A DNA stretch of 64,000 nt, from NCBI GenBank assembly GCA_963839535.1, contig CAWIVF010000006.1:124001-188000 (forward strand), read 5' to 3'. Below are positions 37,858 to 46,835 of the stretch, piece after piece. Each line of letters opens with the position of its first letter. The stretch's first letter is position 1. The notes under the pieces are model-generated. The model saw nothing but the letters and a program-made list of their open reading frames with translations, was not told the DNA's origin and did no database searches. Position numbers and translations under genes: made by a program. The stretch comes from RHKX01 sp963839535. GTDB taxonomy: Bacteria > Actinomycetota > Thermoleophilia > Solirubrobacterales > 70-9.

Positions 37858-38313
37858 ATGTATCAGTTCAGCCGTTCCATTTACCGAGAACTGGCGCCGA
37901 AGATCATCGACGTGAGCGGGCCGGATTGCACCGGCAAGCAGCGGGTGCTCGAAGCGTGTGAATCGACGATGCAGCGTCTGGTCAGCGACCGCCGCTACTT
38001 CGCCAAGCCGACCAAGGCGCTCTTCTCGGAGCTCCGCACCCACTTCCCGATCGGGGAGCAGCTCTTCGTCTACCGGGTGGTGGACCGCAACGTGCGGCTC
38101 GCCCTCCGCTACCTCGAGTCGATGCCGGTCGAGGACCTGGCGTTCGTCGGCAGCCGCGAGTGCCGGGCCCACACCCGCCGCGGCACGCCGTGCCAGCGCG
38201 AGCCGCTCCCCGGCCGGGACTACTGCCCCTCCCACAAGCACCTCGAGGAAGACCTCGATCTCGAGCTCGAGCTGCCGGTCGAGGACGAGAGCCAGCTTCC
38301 CGTCGCGGCCTGA
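37858..38313 (+). CDS. Conserved hypothetical protein with C-terminal Cys/His motif
   Basis: The 151-residue protein has an N-terminal alpha/beta region (YQFSRSIYRELAPKIIDVSG, then CTGKQRVLEACESTMQRL and RYFAKPTKALFSELRTHFP). A likely zinc site CRAHTRRGTPCQREP followed by GRDYCPSHKHL has the spacing C-x7-C-x10-C-x2-H. An acidic tail follows. The same Cys/His pattern occurs in several unrelated bacterial proteins as a small zinc-binding module. ATG 37858 follows AGGACGAGG. The upstream 130 nt is AT-richer than its surroundings and probably holds a promoter. The function is unknown. Confidence 0.75.
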   Translation: MYQFSRSIYRELAPKIIDVSGPDCTGKQRVLEACESTMQRLVSDRRYFAKPTKALFSELRTHFPIGEQLFVYRVVDRNVRLALRYLESMPVEDLAFVGSRECRAHTRRGTPCQREPLPGRDYCPSHKHLEEDLDLELELPVEDESQLPVAA

Positions 38314-38364
38314 GGGCCGGCCCGCCGGCGGGCGCCCGCCGGAGTCTCGCGCTGTAATTGGCGA

Positions 38365-40359
38365 GTGCTGCTCGGCGTCGACGTTGGAGGGACGTTCACC
38401 GACGCCGTCCTGATCGACGGCGAGCGGATCCACTCCGCGAAGTCCCCGACGACCCCCGACGACCAGTCGGAGGGCGTGATCGCCGCCCTGCGAACGGTGC
38501 TGGACGCGGCCGGAGCCGATCCGGGCTCGGTCGAGCACTTCGCGCATGGGATGACGGTCGGGACGAACGCCCTGCTCGAGCGCGACGGCGCCGCGACCGC
38601 GCTGGTCGCCACCGACGGCTTCACCGACCTGCTCGAGATCGCCCGCCAGGACCGTCCCAGCCTCTACCGGCTCTGCGAGGACCGCCCGCCGCCGCTGTCG
38701 CCGGCGGGCCTGCGGGTCGGGGTCAGGGAGCGGATGGGCCCCGATGGGCCGGTTCTCGCCCTGGAGCGGGAGGAGATCGACCGCGTGGTCGCCGAGGTGA
38801 GGCGACTGAGCCCGGAGTCGGTCGCGGTCTGCCTGCTCTTCTCCTATCTCGACCCCTCGCACGAGGAGGCGCTCGCCGCCGCCATCCGCGACGAGCTCCC
38901 GGGCCTCCACGTCTCCACCTCCGCCGAGGTCCTGCCGCAGTTCCGCGAGTACGAGCGCTGCGCCACGACGGTCCTCGACGCGTACCTCTCCCCCCTGCTC
39001 GGCCGTTACCTCCGGCGCCTGGGCGAGGAATGCCGTGAGCTGGGAGTCCCGGCCCCGCTGGTCATGCAGTCGTCCGGCGGCGTCGTCGCCGCGGATGAGG
39101 CGGCCGGCGGCGGGGCGTGGAGCGTCCTCAGCGGACCCGCGGGCGGGGCGGTCGGCGCCGGCCTGATCGCGGCTTCGGCAGGGGACGGCAACGCGCTCGG
39201 CCTGGACATGGGCGGCACCTCCTGCGACGTCTGCGTGATCGAGGACGGCGACGTCCGCAGGACGGACTCGCGGGAGTTCGACGGGCGCCCGATCCAGCTG
39301 CCGATGCTCGACGTCCACACCGTCGGCGCGGGTGGCGGCTCCGTCGCCTGGGCCGACCCCGGCGGCGCCCTGCGCGTGGGGCCGCGGTCGGCCGGCGCCC
39401 GGCCCGGGCCCGCGTGTTACGGCAACGGCGGCGAGGAGCCGACGGTCACCGACGCGAACCTGCTGCTCGGCTACCTCGGCGGCGAGGGCGGCCTGGCGGG
39501 CGGCGTCGAGCTCGACCGCGATGCCGCCGAGCGCGCCGTCGGGGGGCTCGCCGATCGATTGGGGCTGGCGCTCGACGATGCGGCCCGGGGAATCGTCGCG
39601 GTCGCCAACGCGGAGATGGTCCGGGCGCTGCGCGTCGTCACCGTCGAGCGCGGCGTCGACCCGCGCGGCTTCGCCCTCCTGCCGTTCGGCGGCGCCGGCC
39701 CGCTGCACGCGGCGGCGATCGCCGAGGAGCTCGGGATCGGGCGGATCATCTGCCCCCGCACCGGCGGCGTCCTCTCGGCGCTCGGGCTGATCGCCTCCGA
39801 GCGACGGCGCGACACCGCCCGCACGGTGATGCTCGCGGGCGACGACCTCTCCCCCGCCCGGATCGCCGCCGAGGTCGCCGATCTCGCCGCGGGGCTCGGC
39901 GGCGCCGAGGGCGATCCCGAGACGGAGCTCGAGGCCGTGTACGAGCTGCGCTACCGCGGCCAGGCGTTCGAGCTTCCGGTCCCCGGGCCGCTCGAGCCGG
40001 AGCCGGAGGATCTGGCGGCCGCCTTCGCCGCCGAGCACGAGGCTCGCTACGGCTACAGCGACCCCGACGCGGCGATCGAGCTGGTCAACATCCGGCTCGC
40101 CGCCCGCTCTCAGGTCGCCGCGGTCCGGCTGCCGCAGGCGACTGACGAGGTCGAGCGCAGCACCCGCCGCGCCGGCTTCGGCGGCGAGTGGATGGAGACC
40201 GAGGTCCTGCGCGGGCTGCCGGGCCCCGGGTGCCGGATCTCAGGTCCGGCGGTGGTCGAGCTCCCCGAGACGACCCTCGTGCTGCCGCCCGGCTGGCGGG
40301 CCGAGGCCGACGACGCCGGCACGATCGTCGCCGAGCGGCGGGAGGACGGAGCCACGTGA
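38365..40359 (+). CDS. hyuA: Hydantoinase/5-oxoprolinase family, subunit A
   Basis: The 664-residue ATP-dependent ring-opening subunit starts LLGVDVGGTFTDAVLIDG, the actin-like phosphate-1 motif. AHGMTVGTNALLER, GLDMGGTSCDVCVI, HTVGAGGGSVAWADPGGALR and PRGFALLPFGGAGPLHA are diagnostic of HyuA/OplA. With subunit B it hydrolyses hydantoins, 5-oxoproline or a related cyclic amide; the substrate cannot be fixed from sequence. The GTG at 38365 is the start; GTGA overlaps hyuB. The gene is intact. Confidence 0.9.
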   Translation: MLLGVDVGGTFTDAVLIDGERIHSAKSPTTPDDQSEGVIAALRTVLDAAGADPGSVEHFAHGMTVGTNALLERDGAATALVATDGFTDLLEIARQDRPSLYRLCEDRPPPLSPAGLRVGVRERMGPDGPVLALEREEIDRVVAEVRRLSPESVAVCLLFSYLDPSHEEALAAAIRDELPGLHVSTSAEVLPQFREYERCATTVLDAYLSPLLGRYLRRLGEECRELGVPAPLVMQSSGGVVAADEAAGGGAWSVLSGPAGGAVGAGLIAASAGDGNALGLDMGGTSCDVCVIEDGDVRRTDSREFDGRPIQLPMLDVHTVGAGGGSVAWADPGGALRVGPRSAGARPGPACYGNGGEEPTVTDANLLLGYLGGEGGLAGGVELDRDAAERAVGGLADRLGLALDDAARGIVAVANAEMVRALRVVTVERGVDPRGFALLPFGGAGPLHAAAIAEELGIGRIICPRTGGVLSALGLIASERRRDTARTVMLAGDDLSPARIAAEVADLAAGLGGAEGDPETELEAVYELRYRGQAFELPVPGPLEPEPEDLAAAFAAEHEARYGYSDPDAAIELVNIRLAARSQVAAVRLPQATDEVERSTRRAGFGGEWMETEVLRGLPGPGCRISGPAVVELPETTLVLPPGWRAEADDAGTIVAERREDGAT

Positions 40360-41879
40360 GCGGCGCGGCGATCGACCCGATCACCCTCCAGGTGCTGAGC
40401 GGCGGCCTGCGCGCGATCTGCGACGAGATGGGCGCCGTGCTCGTCCGCGCCGCCCACTCGCCGAACATCAAGGAACGGCGCGACTGCTCCACGGCCCTGT
40501 TCGACGCTGCCGGAGAGCTCGTGATGCAGGCCGAGCACATCCCGGTGCACCTCGGCTCGATGCCCGACGCGGTGGCGGCCGTGGCCGGCGAGGAGCAGCG
40601 CCCCGGAATCACGTGGATCCTCAACGACCCGTTCCGCGGCGGGACCCACCTGCCGGACATCACCCTGATCACCCCGCTGTTCGACGGGGACGAGCTGATC
40701 GGATGGGCCGCGAGCCGCGCCCACCATGCCGACGTCGGCGGTCCGACCCCCGGGGGGATGCCCGCCGACTCGCGGCGCCTCGAGGACGAGGGCATCGTGA
40801 TCGAGCCGCAGCTCGCCGACGACGACCGTCTGCGGGAGCTGGCCGCGGAGATGCGCAACCCTGCCCAGCGCCTCGCCGACCTGCGCGCCCAGGGAGCCGC
40901 CAACCGCCTCGGCGCCCGCCGCCTCGGCGAGCTGGTCGACCGCCACGGGCTTCCCCTGGTGCTCGACGGGATGGCGGCGGTGCTCGACTACGCCGAGCGT
41001 CGGACCCGAGCGGCGATCGAGTCTCTCCCCGACGGGTCCTACCGGGCCGAGGACGAGCTCGAGGCGGACGACGGCTCGGCGGTTCCGCTGCGGGTCGCCG
41101 TGACGATCCAGGGCGAGGAGCTGCGCGTCGACTTCGGCGGCTCCGCCCCGCAGGTCGAGGGGAACCTCAACTGCCCGCTGGCGGTGACGAAGGCGGCGGT
41201 GCGCTTCGCGGTCAGGGTCCTGACCGACCCCGACGCCCCGCCCTCCGCCGGGGCGTACCGGCCGATCGCGATCGACGCGCCCGAGGGCTCGCGTCTTGAA
41301 CGCGCATCCCGGAGCGGCCGTCGCGGCGGGGAACGTCGAGACCTCGAGCCGGATCGCCGACGTCGTCATCGCCGCGCTCGGGGAGGCGGCGGCCGGGCCC
41401 GCTCAGGGCCAGGGAACGATGAACAACCTGACGCTCTCGGGCGGCGAGGGCGAGGAGGCGTTCACGTACTACGAGACGCTCGGCGGTGGCCAGGGCGCCT
41501 GCGCCGGCGCGCCGGGCCCGAGCGCGGTCCACGTCGCGATGTCGAACACCCTCAACACCCCGGTCGAGGCGCTCGAGACCGAGCTGCCGGTGCGGGTCCG
41601 GCGACTCGAGGTCCGGCGCGGCAGCGGCGGCGACGGCGCCCGGCGAGGGGGCGACGGCCTGGTCCGGGAGATCGAGGCGCTCGTCCCGATGAGCTTCAGC
41701 CTGATCACCGAGCGGCGGGCCCGGGGCCCGCGTGGCCTCGCGGGCGGTGCGGCCGGGGCGCCGGGGCGCAACCTGCTCAACGGCCGGCCCGCTTCCGGCG
41801 AAGGCGCGGTGGCCGGCTGGAGCCCGGCGACGTGCTCCGGATCGAGACCCCCGGCGGCGGCGGTCACGGCGCCGCCTGA
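40356..41879 (+). pseudogene. hyuB: Hydantoinase/5-oxoprolinase family, subunit B, frameshifted
   Basis: The first 310 residues read cleanly from GTG 40356: DPITLQVLSGGLRAICDEMG, SPNIKERRDCSTALFDAAGE, LNDPFRGGTHLPDITLITPL, and VEGNLNCPLAVTKAAVRFAV, all HyuB hallmarks. An indel near 41297 sends coding into another frame (NAHPGAAVAAGNVETSSRIA, TMNNLTLSGG, TYYETLGGGQGA). A second near 41810 returns it to the original frame, ending GDVLRIETPGGGGHGAA. The joined length of about 507 residues is normal. It is coupled with hyuA by GTGA. Sequencing indels are likely. Confidence 0.85.
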
Positions 41880-42041
41880 CGCGCGGGCAGGCTTGTGCAG
41901 TTCGTTACTTATTTGGCGTTGAGCCGGACCTGCTCTAGACTCGCGCCACTCCGACGGGGGCCGCAACCGGCCCCGGGCGGGTCGCACTCGTCCGAGACTT
42001 CCGACCCCGCCACAACCCCCGACCCCGGACGCTAAATACCC

Positions 42042-42677
42042 ATGCCAATCGCGTTTAAAGAATGGTCCGTCACCGTCCGCGCCCTCGCCGAAGGCGAGCA
42101 GCTCGTGACCCTTCGCAAGGGCGGGATCCGTGAGGAGAACAAGCACTTCGAGCTCGAGCACGATCGCTTCTTCCTCTACCCCACCTTCGACCATCAGCGG
42201 AACGATCTCGTCCGCGAGTCGCACCACCCCGAGCTGCGTCGCGCGCTCGAGGAGGGCGTCTGGCCCGACGAGGAGCCTCCGCCCCGCGCGCTCCTGCAGG
42301 ACGGCGGCATCCCGCAGCCCGACCGCGTTCGCATCCGCGCCTGGGCCGAGGTCACCGACCACTTCACCACCGATGACCCGCGGATCGTGGATTCGCTGTC
42401 GCCGTACCACGTGTGGACTCAGGACTACGCCCGCAAGCGCCTGCGCTGGAAGCGGACCCATCCCCTCCACGTGCTCCTGCTCAAGGTGCACCGGATCCCG
42501 CGACCGGTGACGGTGCGGGTGCGCGACGAGCACATCGGCTGCCACTCCTGGGTCGAGATCGACCGCGACCTGCCCTTCGAGGGCGTCCCGGTCATGGCCG
42601 AGGAGGAGTTCGACCGCGCCGCCGGCGCGATTCGGACCACCTGCGGCGCCGCTGAGCCCGAGCCGGCACTCGCCTAG
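42042..42677 (+). CDS. DUF1802 family protein
   Basis: The 211-residue protein matches DUF1802: opening AFKEWSVTVRALAEGEQLVT, LRKGGIREENKHFELEHDRF, FLYPTFDHQ, and late LHVLLLKVHRIPRPVTV. The family has no established function; the opening resembles a substrate- or ligand-binding fold found near nucleic-acid genes. The 162-nt spacer before it is moderately AT-rich (TTACTTATTTGGCG) and likely holds the promoter. ATG 42042 was chosen at the canonical PIAFKEW start. Confidence 0.85.
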   Translation: MPIAFKEWSVTVRALAEGEQLVTLRKGGIREENKHFELEHDRFFLYPTFDHQRNDLVRESHHPELRRALEEGVWPDEEPPPRALLQDGGIPQPDRVRIRAWAEVTDHFTTDDPRIVDSLSPYHVWTQDYARKRLRWKRTHPLHVLLLKVHRIPRPVTVRVRDEHIGCHSWVEIDRDLPFEGVPVMAEEEFDRAAGAIRTTCGAAEPEPALA

Positions 42678-42710
42678 AGCCGCGAGCGCCGGGGCCTCGG
42701 CCCGGCCACG

Positions 42711-43685
42711 ATGAGCAGCGCCACGGGCGTCAGCTTCGCCATGCACGACGCCCGCCGGTCCCTCGTGATCGGAATCGGCGGCGGCGGGGACGTCGTCGGC
42801 ACCCTTGCGCTCGCTCGCACCATCGAGGCGGCCGGCGCGGCCGCCGAGCTGGGCGGCGTCGCCTGGGAGCGCTTCGCGATCGATCCTCACCATCCCGGCC
42901 CTCGTCCCCTGGAGCAGCACGAGGGGATCGAGCGGATCGGTGAGAGCGCGGCCGCCCTCTGTGGGCCGGACGGCCGCACGCCCGAGGGGATCGCGATCGC
43001 CGAGGCGGGGGTCGCCGCGCACCTCGGCCGGCCGACCGTCCTGGTCGACATCAACGACGGGCCCCGTGCGGTCGCCGGCGGCATCGAGGCGGCTGCCGAG
43101 CGCCTCGGATGTGACCGCGTGATCCTGCTCGACGTCGGCGGCGACGTGCTGGGCACCGGCGCCGAGCCGGGCCTCGCCAGCCCGCTGTGCGATGCCGTGA
43201 TGCTCGCGAGCGCTCGCTACCTGCCGGACTCGATGGACGTGATCGGGTGCGTCTTCGGCGCCGGCTGCGACGGCGAGCTGACGCCGGCCGAGGTGCTCGG
43301 CCGGGTGGCCGAACTGGGACGCGCCGGCATCTGGCTGGGGACCGCCTCCCCGACGGCCGAGATCGCCGCCGAGGTGGTCGCCCTCGCCGGCAGGGTGCCG
43401 ACCGAAGCCAGCCTGCAGGCCGCCCGCTGCGCGCTCGGGGAGGTTGGAGAAGCGCCGATCCGCGGCGGAGCCCGGACCGTCGAGCTGAGCCCGGTCGGCG
43501 GCATGGTGTTCTTCTTCGACGCCCGCCTCGCGATCGGCGGCGCCGCCCCCCTCGCCGAGGTCGTCGCCGATGCGAACTCGATCGAGGAGGCGCGCTCGCG
43601 GCTCGAGGAGATCGGGGTCAGGACGGAGCTCGACTACGAGCGCCGCCGCGCGCGCGAGGCGAGCTCGACCGCTCCCCCGGCCTGA
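42711..43685 (+). CDS. DUF1152 family protein
   Basis: The 324-residue protein has the DUF1152 glycine-rich opening SLVIGIGGGGDVVGTLALAR, then LEQHEGIERIGES, VDINDGPRAVAGGIEAAAER and ILLDVGGDVLGTGAEPGLAS, with GGMVFFFDARLA near the end. The family shows a nucleotide-binding-like fold in archaea and bacteria with unknown substrate. ATG 42711 is 33 nt after the DUF1802 stop, so they may be cotranscribed; an inner ATG at 42741 is also possible. Confidence 0.8.
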   Translation: MSSATGVSFAMHDARRSLVIGIGGGGDVVGTLALARTIEAAGAAAELGGVAWERFAIDPHHPGPRPLEQHEGIERIGESAAALCGPDGRTPEGIAIAEAGVAAHLGRPTVLVDINDGPRAVAGGIEAAAERLGCDRVILLDVGGDVLGTGAEPGLASPLCDAVMLASARYLPDSMDVIGCVFGAGCDGELTPAEVLGRVAELGRAGIWLGTASPTAEIAAEVVALAGRVPTEASLQAARCALGEVGEAPIRGGARTVELSPVGGMVFFFDARLAIGGAAPLAEVVADANSIEEARSRLEEIGVRTELDYERRRAREASSTAPPA

Positions 43686-43688
43686 GGC

Positions 43689-45206
43689 TTACTCGCAGAA
43701 GGGGCGATCGCCGCGGCGGCGGTCGCGGCCGGCGATCCCGGCACAGACGTGCAGTCGCTCGGCGCGCAGAGTTGCCGCCGCCTCATCGGGATGGCCGATG
43801 CCGGTGAGGCTGTCGAGCTGGAACGGGTCGGCCTGGAGGTCGTACATCTCCCGCTCGTCGCCCGGCGCGCACCTGCCGGTCTCGTCGGGGACCATGTAGT
43901 GCCTGATGAAGACGAGGTCCACGGTGCGCATCCCGTACCAGGCGCAGCTCAGGGTCCGCTGCTCGGCGGCGAGGGCGAACTCGATCGCGATCGCTCGGTC
44001 GGCGGCCCAGGGCGGCGTCGCGCCGCGCAGCAGCGAGAGGAGCGACCTGCCGTCCATCGTGCGGCAGTTGCCCCGCATGCACGGCCTGGTCTTGGCGAGA
44101 GCGAGGATCGTCGGCGCGATGTCGATGTTCGCCACGGGCGCCGCCACCGCCGAGCCGGGCTCGAGGCTCGAGCGCAGCGACGCCGGCGGCCGGATCACGA
44201 ACGGCACCCGCAGGTTCTCCTCGTACGGAAGCCCCTTCCCGGCCGGGAAGCGGTGCTCGCCGAACGAGTAGCCATTGTCGGAGAGGAAGACGACCATGGT
44301 CCGGTTCAGCTCGCCCTCCTTGCGCAGGGCCGCGAAGACCTGGGCGACGCCGCGGTCGACCTCCCGCAGCGAGGCGAGCGCGCACCCGTACCGCATCGAG
44401 ATCTGCAGCTTGATCTCGTCCGTGAGCCGCGGCAGGTCCTGCATGAATGGGGGCTTGTCGCTTGCGTCTTCCTCGTCGAAGCTCGGCGGCTGGGGCGCTG
44501 GCACCCCGGTGAACAAGCCCTCGTCGCCCGGCGCGGGGACGGCGGAGCGCTGCGCGCAGCGCTCGCCCTCGATCCCGGCACCCTCGTGGGGGCCGAACTG
44601 GTCGAGGTGCAGGTAGAACGGGCGCCGGTCGGGGGCGTAACGGTGGATCATCTTCGTGGTCATCCGATTCTGGATCGAGGTCAGGTAGCCCCCGGGGTAG
44701 TACTTCGCCTCTCCGTCGATCGAGAAGGTCGGTGAGTAGTACGAGGGCGAGGTCGCGGTGAGCCAGCGATCCCAGCCGGCCACCGGCTTGAAGCCGCGCG
44801 CCTGGTAGATGCCGTTCATGTACTTGCCGATGTGGATCGTCGTGTAGCCCGCTCGGCCCATCCAAGCGGGCAGGATCCGGCGCTTGGCCCGCAGCGCGGT
44901 GTAGCCCGGATCGTTCGAAGTGACCCCGTTGTTGTGTGCGTACTGGCCGGTGTAGATGGCCGCCCGGGAGGGGCAGCACTGCGGGTCGGAGACGACTCCC
45001 TCGGTGAAGTTGATCCCCCGGTCGACCAGCAGGCGGGAGGTCGCCGGCATCGTCTCGGGGTTGAGCGATGCCGCCGTCTGATCGTCGGTGACGATCACGA
45101 CCACGTTGGGCGGCGGGGGAGCCGCCTGCGCCTCGGAGGGCCCGGCGGCCGCGAACACGATCAGCCCGGCAAGGGCGATCGAACGGATGGGCCGGGTCCC
45201 CTTCAC
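43689..45206 (-). CDS. Secreted sulfatase (type I, formylglycine-dependent)
   Basis: The 505-residue exported protein has a signal peptide (SIALAGLIVFAAAGPSEA), the metal-binding start NVVVIVTDDQTAASLNPETM, and the modification site DPQCCPSRAAIYTGQYAHNN, where Cys-x-Pro-Ser-Arg becomes formylglycine. IHIGKYMNGI and VVFLSDNGYSFGEHRFPAGK supply further catalytic and metal residues. The DPQCCPSR/SDNG pattern fits arylsulfatase or N-acetylglucosamine-6-sulfatase relatives. It cleaves sulfate esters outside the cell and may feed the sulfate importer. No formylglycine-generating enzyme gene is seen in the window. Confidence 0.9.
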   Translation of the reverse strand: MKGTRPIRSIALAGLIVFAAAGPSEAQAAPPPPNVVVIVTDDQTAASLNPETMPATSRLLVDRGINFTEGVVSDPQCCPSRAAIYTGQYAHNNGVTSNDPGYTALRAKRRILPAWMGRAGYTTIHIGKYMNGIYQARGFKPVAGWDRWLTATSPSYYSPTFSIDGEAKYYPGGYLTSIQNRMTTKMIHRYAPDRRPFYLHLDQFGPHEGAGIEGERCAQRSAVPAPGDEGLFTGVPAPQPPSFDEEDASDKPPFMQDLPRLTDEIKLQISMRYGCALASLREVDRGVAQVFAALRKEGELNRTMVVFLSDNGYSFGEHRFPAGKGLPYEENLRVPFVIRPPASLRSSLEPGSAVAAPVANIDIAPTILALAKTRPCMRGNCRTMDGRSLLSLLRGATPPWAADRAIAIEFALAAEQRTLSCAWYGMRTVDLVFIRHYMVPDETGRCAPGDEREMYDLQADPFQLDSLTGIGHPDEAAATLRAERLHVCAGIAGRDRRRGDRPFCE

Positions 45207-45262
45207 TGAGCGATTGTAGGTCAGGGTCTCGCGCGTCGAGCCGGTGCGACTACGCTCCCGGC

Positions 45263-46021
45263 GTGCCCTGGACCGAGACCGATTCGCTCAGCTTCGTCGC
45301 GCGCTTCGAGGAGGGGGACGAGGAGTTCGCCGAGCGGACGCTCGACGAGCTCGAGGATCTGCGCCTGCGCCTCGAGGACCGGTTCGAGGAGGCGCCGGGC
45401 GGGATCACGGTCATCCTCCACCCCACGTCGGCCTGGCTCTCGGCCGCCCACCCCTTCCTCCCCGCCGCCCGCATGGCCGCCGCGCCGGCCGGCCGCCGCT
45501 ACCTGGCCGGGTGGGCGACCACGACCGAGGTGCACACGCTGAACGGAACGGCGCTCGCCCGCCGGGCGGCCGGCGAGGACTCGCTGCGGGCGCTCGAGGG
45601 GACCGCCCGCCGCCTCTACGCGCAGCTCGTCCTGGCGGCCAACAACGACCGGATGCCGCCGCCGTGGGGGCCGCGCGGATTCGCCCGCTACCTGCGCTGG
45701 GCCTGGCTGATCGAGGGCGGCGCCCAGTACTTCTCAGGGCAATCGGCCAGCTTCCGCACGGCGGTGCTGCGCCGGCTCAACGAGGGGCCCGAGCCGAGCT
45801 TCCCGCCGAGCGCCCGCGACGCGATCGTGCTCGGCGGCAGCGTCTTCGACCTGCTCGACCAGGAGGTCGGAAGGCACGCCTGCGACCTGCTCGTCTCGCG
45901 CCTCCCCAAACAGGGGCCGCTGCATGCCCTCGAGAACGTCTTCGGCGCCCCGGCGCGGGAGATCGAGCCCGTCTGGCGCGATCACGTCGAGCGGCTCGCC
46001 GGCGCCGACGTCCTGATCTAG
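45263..46021 (+). CDS. Hypothetical protein resembling an inactive peptidase MA (gluzincin) domain
   Basis: The 252-residue cytosolic protein has a predicted strand-helix start and a region RLYAQLVLAANNDRMPPPWG followed by WAWLIEGGAQYFSGQS. Gluzincins place HExxH then a Glu in an EGxAxYF motif; here the second motif is kept but the first reads YAQLV with no His or Glu. So it looks like a non-catalytic relative. The start is GTG 45263. No ribosome site stands out. The divergent sulfatase starts 56 nt away. Confidence 0.6.
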   Translation: MPWTETDSLSFVARFEEGDEEFAERTLDELEDLRLRLEDRFEEAPGGITVILHPTSAWLSAAHPFLPAARMAAAPAGRRYLAGWATTTEVHTLNGTALARRAAGEDSLRALEGTARRLYAQLVLAANNDRMPPPWGPRGFARYLRWAWLIEGGAQYFSGQSASFRTAVLRRLNEGPEPSFPPSARDAIVLGGSVFDLLDQEVGRHACDLLVSRLPKQGPLHALENVFGAPAREIEPVWRDHVERLAGADVLI

Positions 46022-46026
46022 ACGGT

Positions 46027-46377
46027 CTAGGGGTACCAGCCGGCGAGCAGGCCGGTGAGCGCCCCGAACAGGACCAGGCCCGCCAGCAGTCCGGCGGCGA
46101 TCCGCATCACGGTCGGCGAGGTCCGCTCGGTCGGCTCCTGCTCGCCCGTGCTCTCCTCGTCCCAGCCGAGGAGCGCCCGCGCCGTCTCGGCGCCGGACTC
46201 GGGCACGAGGACGTCCCGTGGCCCGGCGGCGAGGAAGTCGGGCACGTCGAATCCGCCCGAGCGGCGCAGCATGCTCGGGATGCCCTCCTCGAGGAGGATC
46301 CCCTGCATCAGCTCGGCCTCGGGGAGGTTGCGGCCGACGGCCACCCGTTGCAGCTCCCCGCGCGCCATCCGGGGCAT
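46027..46377 (-). CDS. DUF2007-domain membrane protein
   Basis: The 116-residue protein has an N-terminal DUF2007-type domain (RVAVGRNLPEAELMQGILLE, EGIPSMLRRSG, PRDVLVPESGAETARALLG), a Glu-rich linker and a C-terminal span (AAGLLAGLVLFGALTGLLAG). DUF2007 is called a putative signal-transducing domain; the ligand is unknown. It converges with the peptidase-like gene, stops 5 nt apart, and follows mec on the same strand. Confidence 0.75.
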   Translation of the reverse strand: MPRMARGELQRVAVGRNLPEAELMQGILLEEGIPSMLRRSGGFDVPDFLAAGPRDVLVPESGAETARALLGWDEESTGEQEPTERTSPTVMRIAAGLLAGLVLFGALTGLLAGWYP

Positions 46378-46423
46378 GACCTTACGGGCCCGGCGGGTCA
46401 GTTCGTCGATCGCCTCGGGGTCC

Positions 46424-46822
46424 TCAGCCGACGTCGAGCTCGACCTCCTCGACCTCGCCGTCGCGGATCGCGAAGGCGCGGACGACCGGGGATTCGGAAT
46501 CCTGAAGCGAGCAGATCAGGTAGAGCGGATCGGGCCAGCCCTCGGCGAGGTTGATGTCGGTCTGGGAGGGATAGGCCTCGCTCTTGGTGTGCGAGTGGTA
46601 GATCCCGACGAGGTCCTCGCCGTCCTCCTCGAGCCGGTTCATGATCCGCAGCTGATCGGTCGGGTGGAGCTCGTAGCGGAGCCAGGTCTCGGCGGCGTTG
46701 CGGGCGCGGTGGACCGAGGTCGCGGTCCCGTCGTTGCCGCCGATGAGGCCGCAGCACTCGTTCGGGAGGTCGTCGCGCGAATGGGCGACGATCTCGTCGA
46801 TCAGCTCCTTGGCGATCCGCAT
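46424..46822 (-). CDS. mec: JAMM/MPN+ metalloprotease (Mec-like, CysO-cysteine peptidase)
   Basis: The 132-residue JAMM protein carries Glu in NECCGLIGG-type position and the zinc motif GIYHSHTKSEAYPSQTDINL (H-x-H-x7-S-x2-D). In Mycobacterium tuberculosis, Mec cuts cysteine off the C-terminus of the sulfur carrier CysO and is encoded beside cysO and cysM. Here it lies 13 nt downstream of cysM on the same strand, with cysO 12 kb away, so the same role is a good inference. It could also trim the extra residue on this CysO (see findings). Confidence 0.88.
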   Translation of the reverse strand: MRIAKELIDEIVAHSRDDLPNECCGLIGGNDGTATSVHRARNAAETWLRYELHPTDQLRIMNRLEEDGEDLVGIYHSHTKSEAYPSQTDINLAEGWPDPLYLICSLQDSESPVVRAFAIRDGEVEEVELDVG

Positions 46823-46835
46823 CCGAGCGGCCCGG

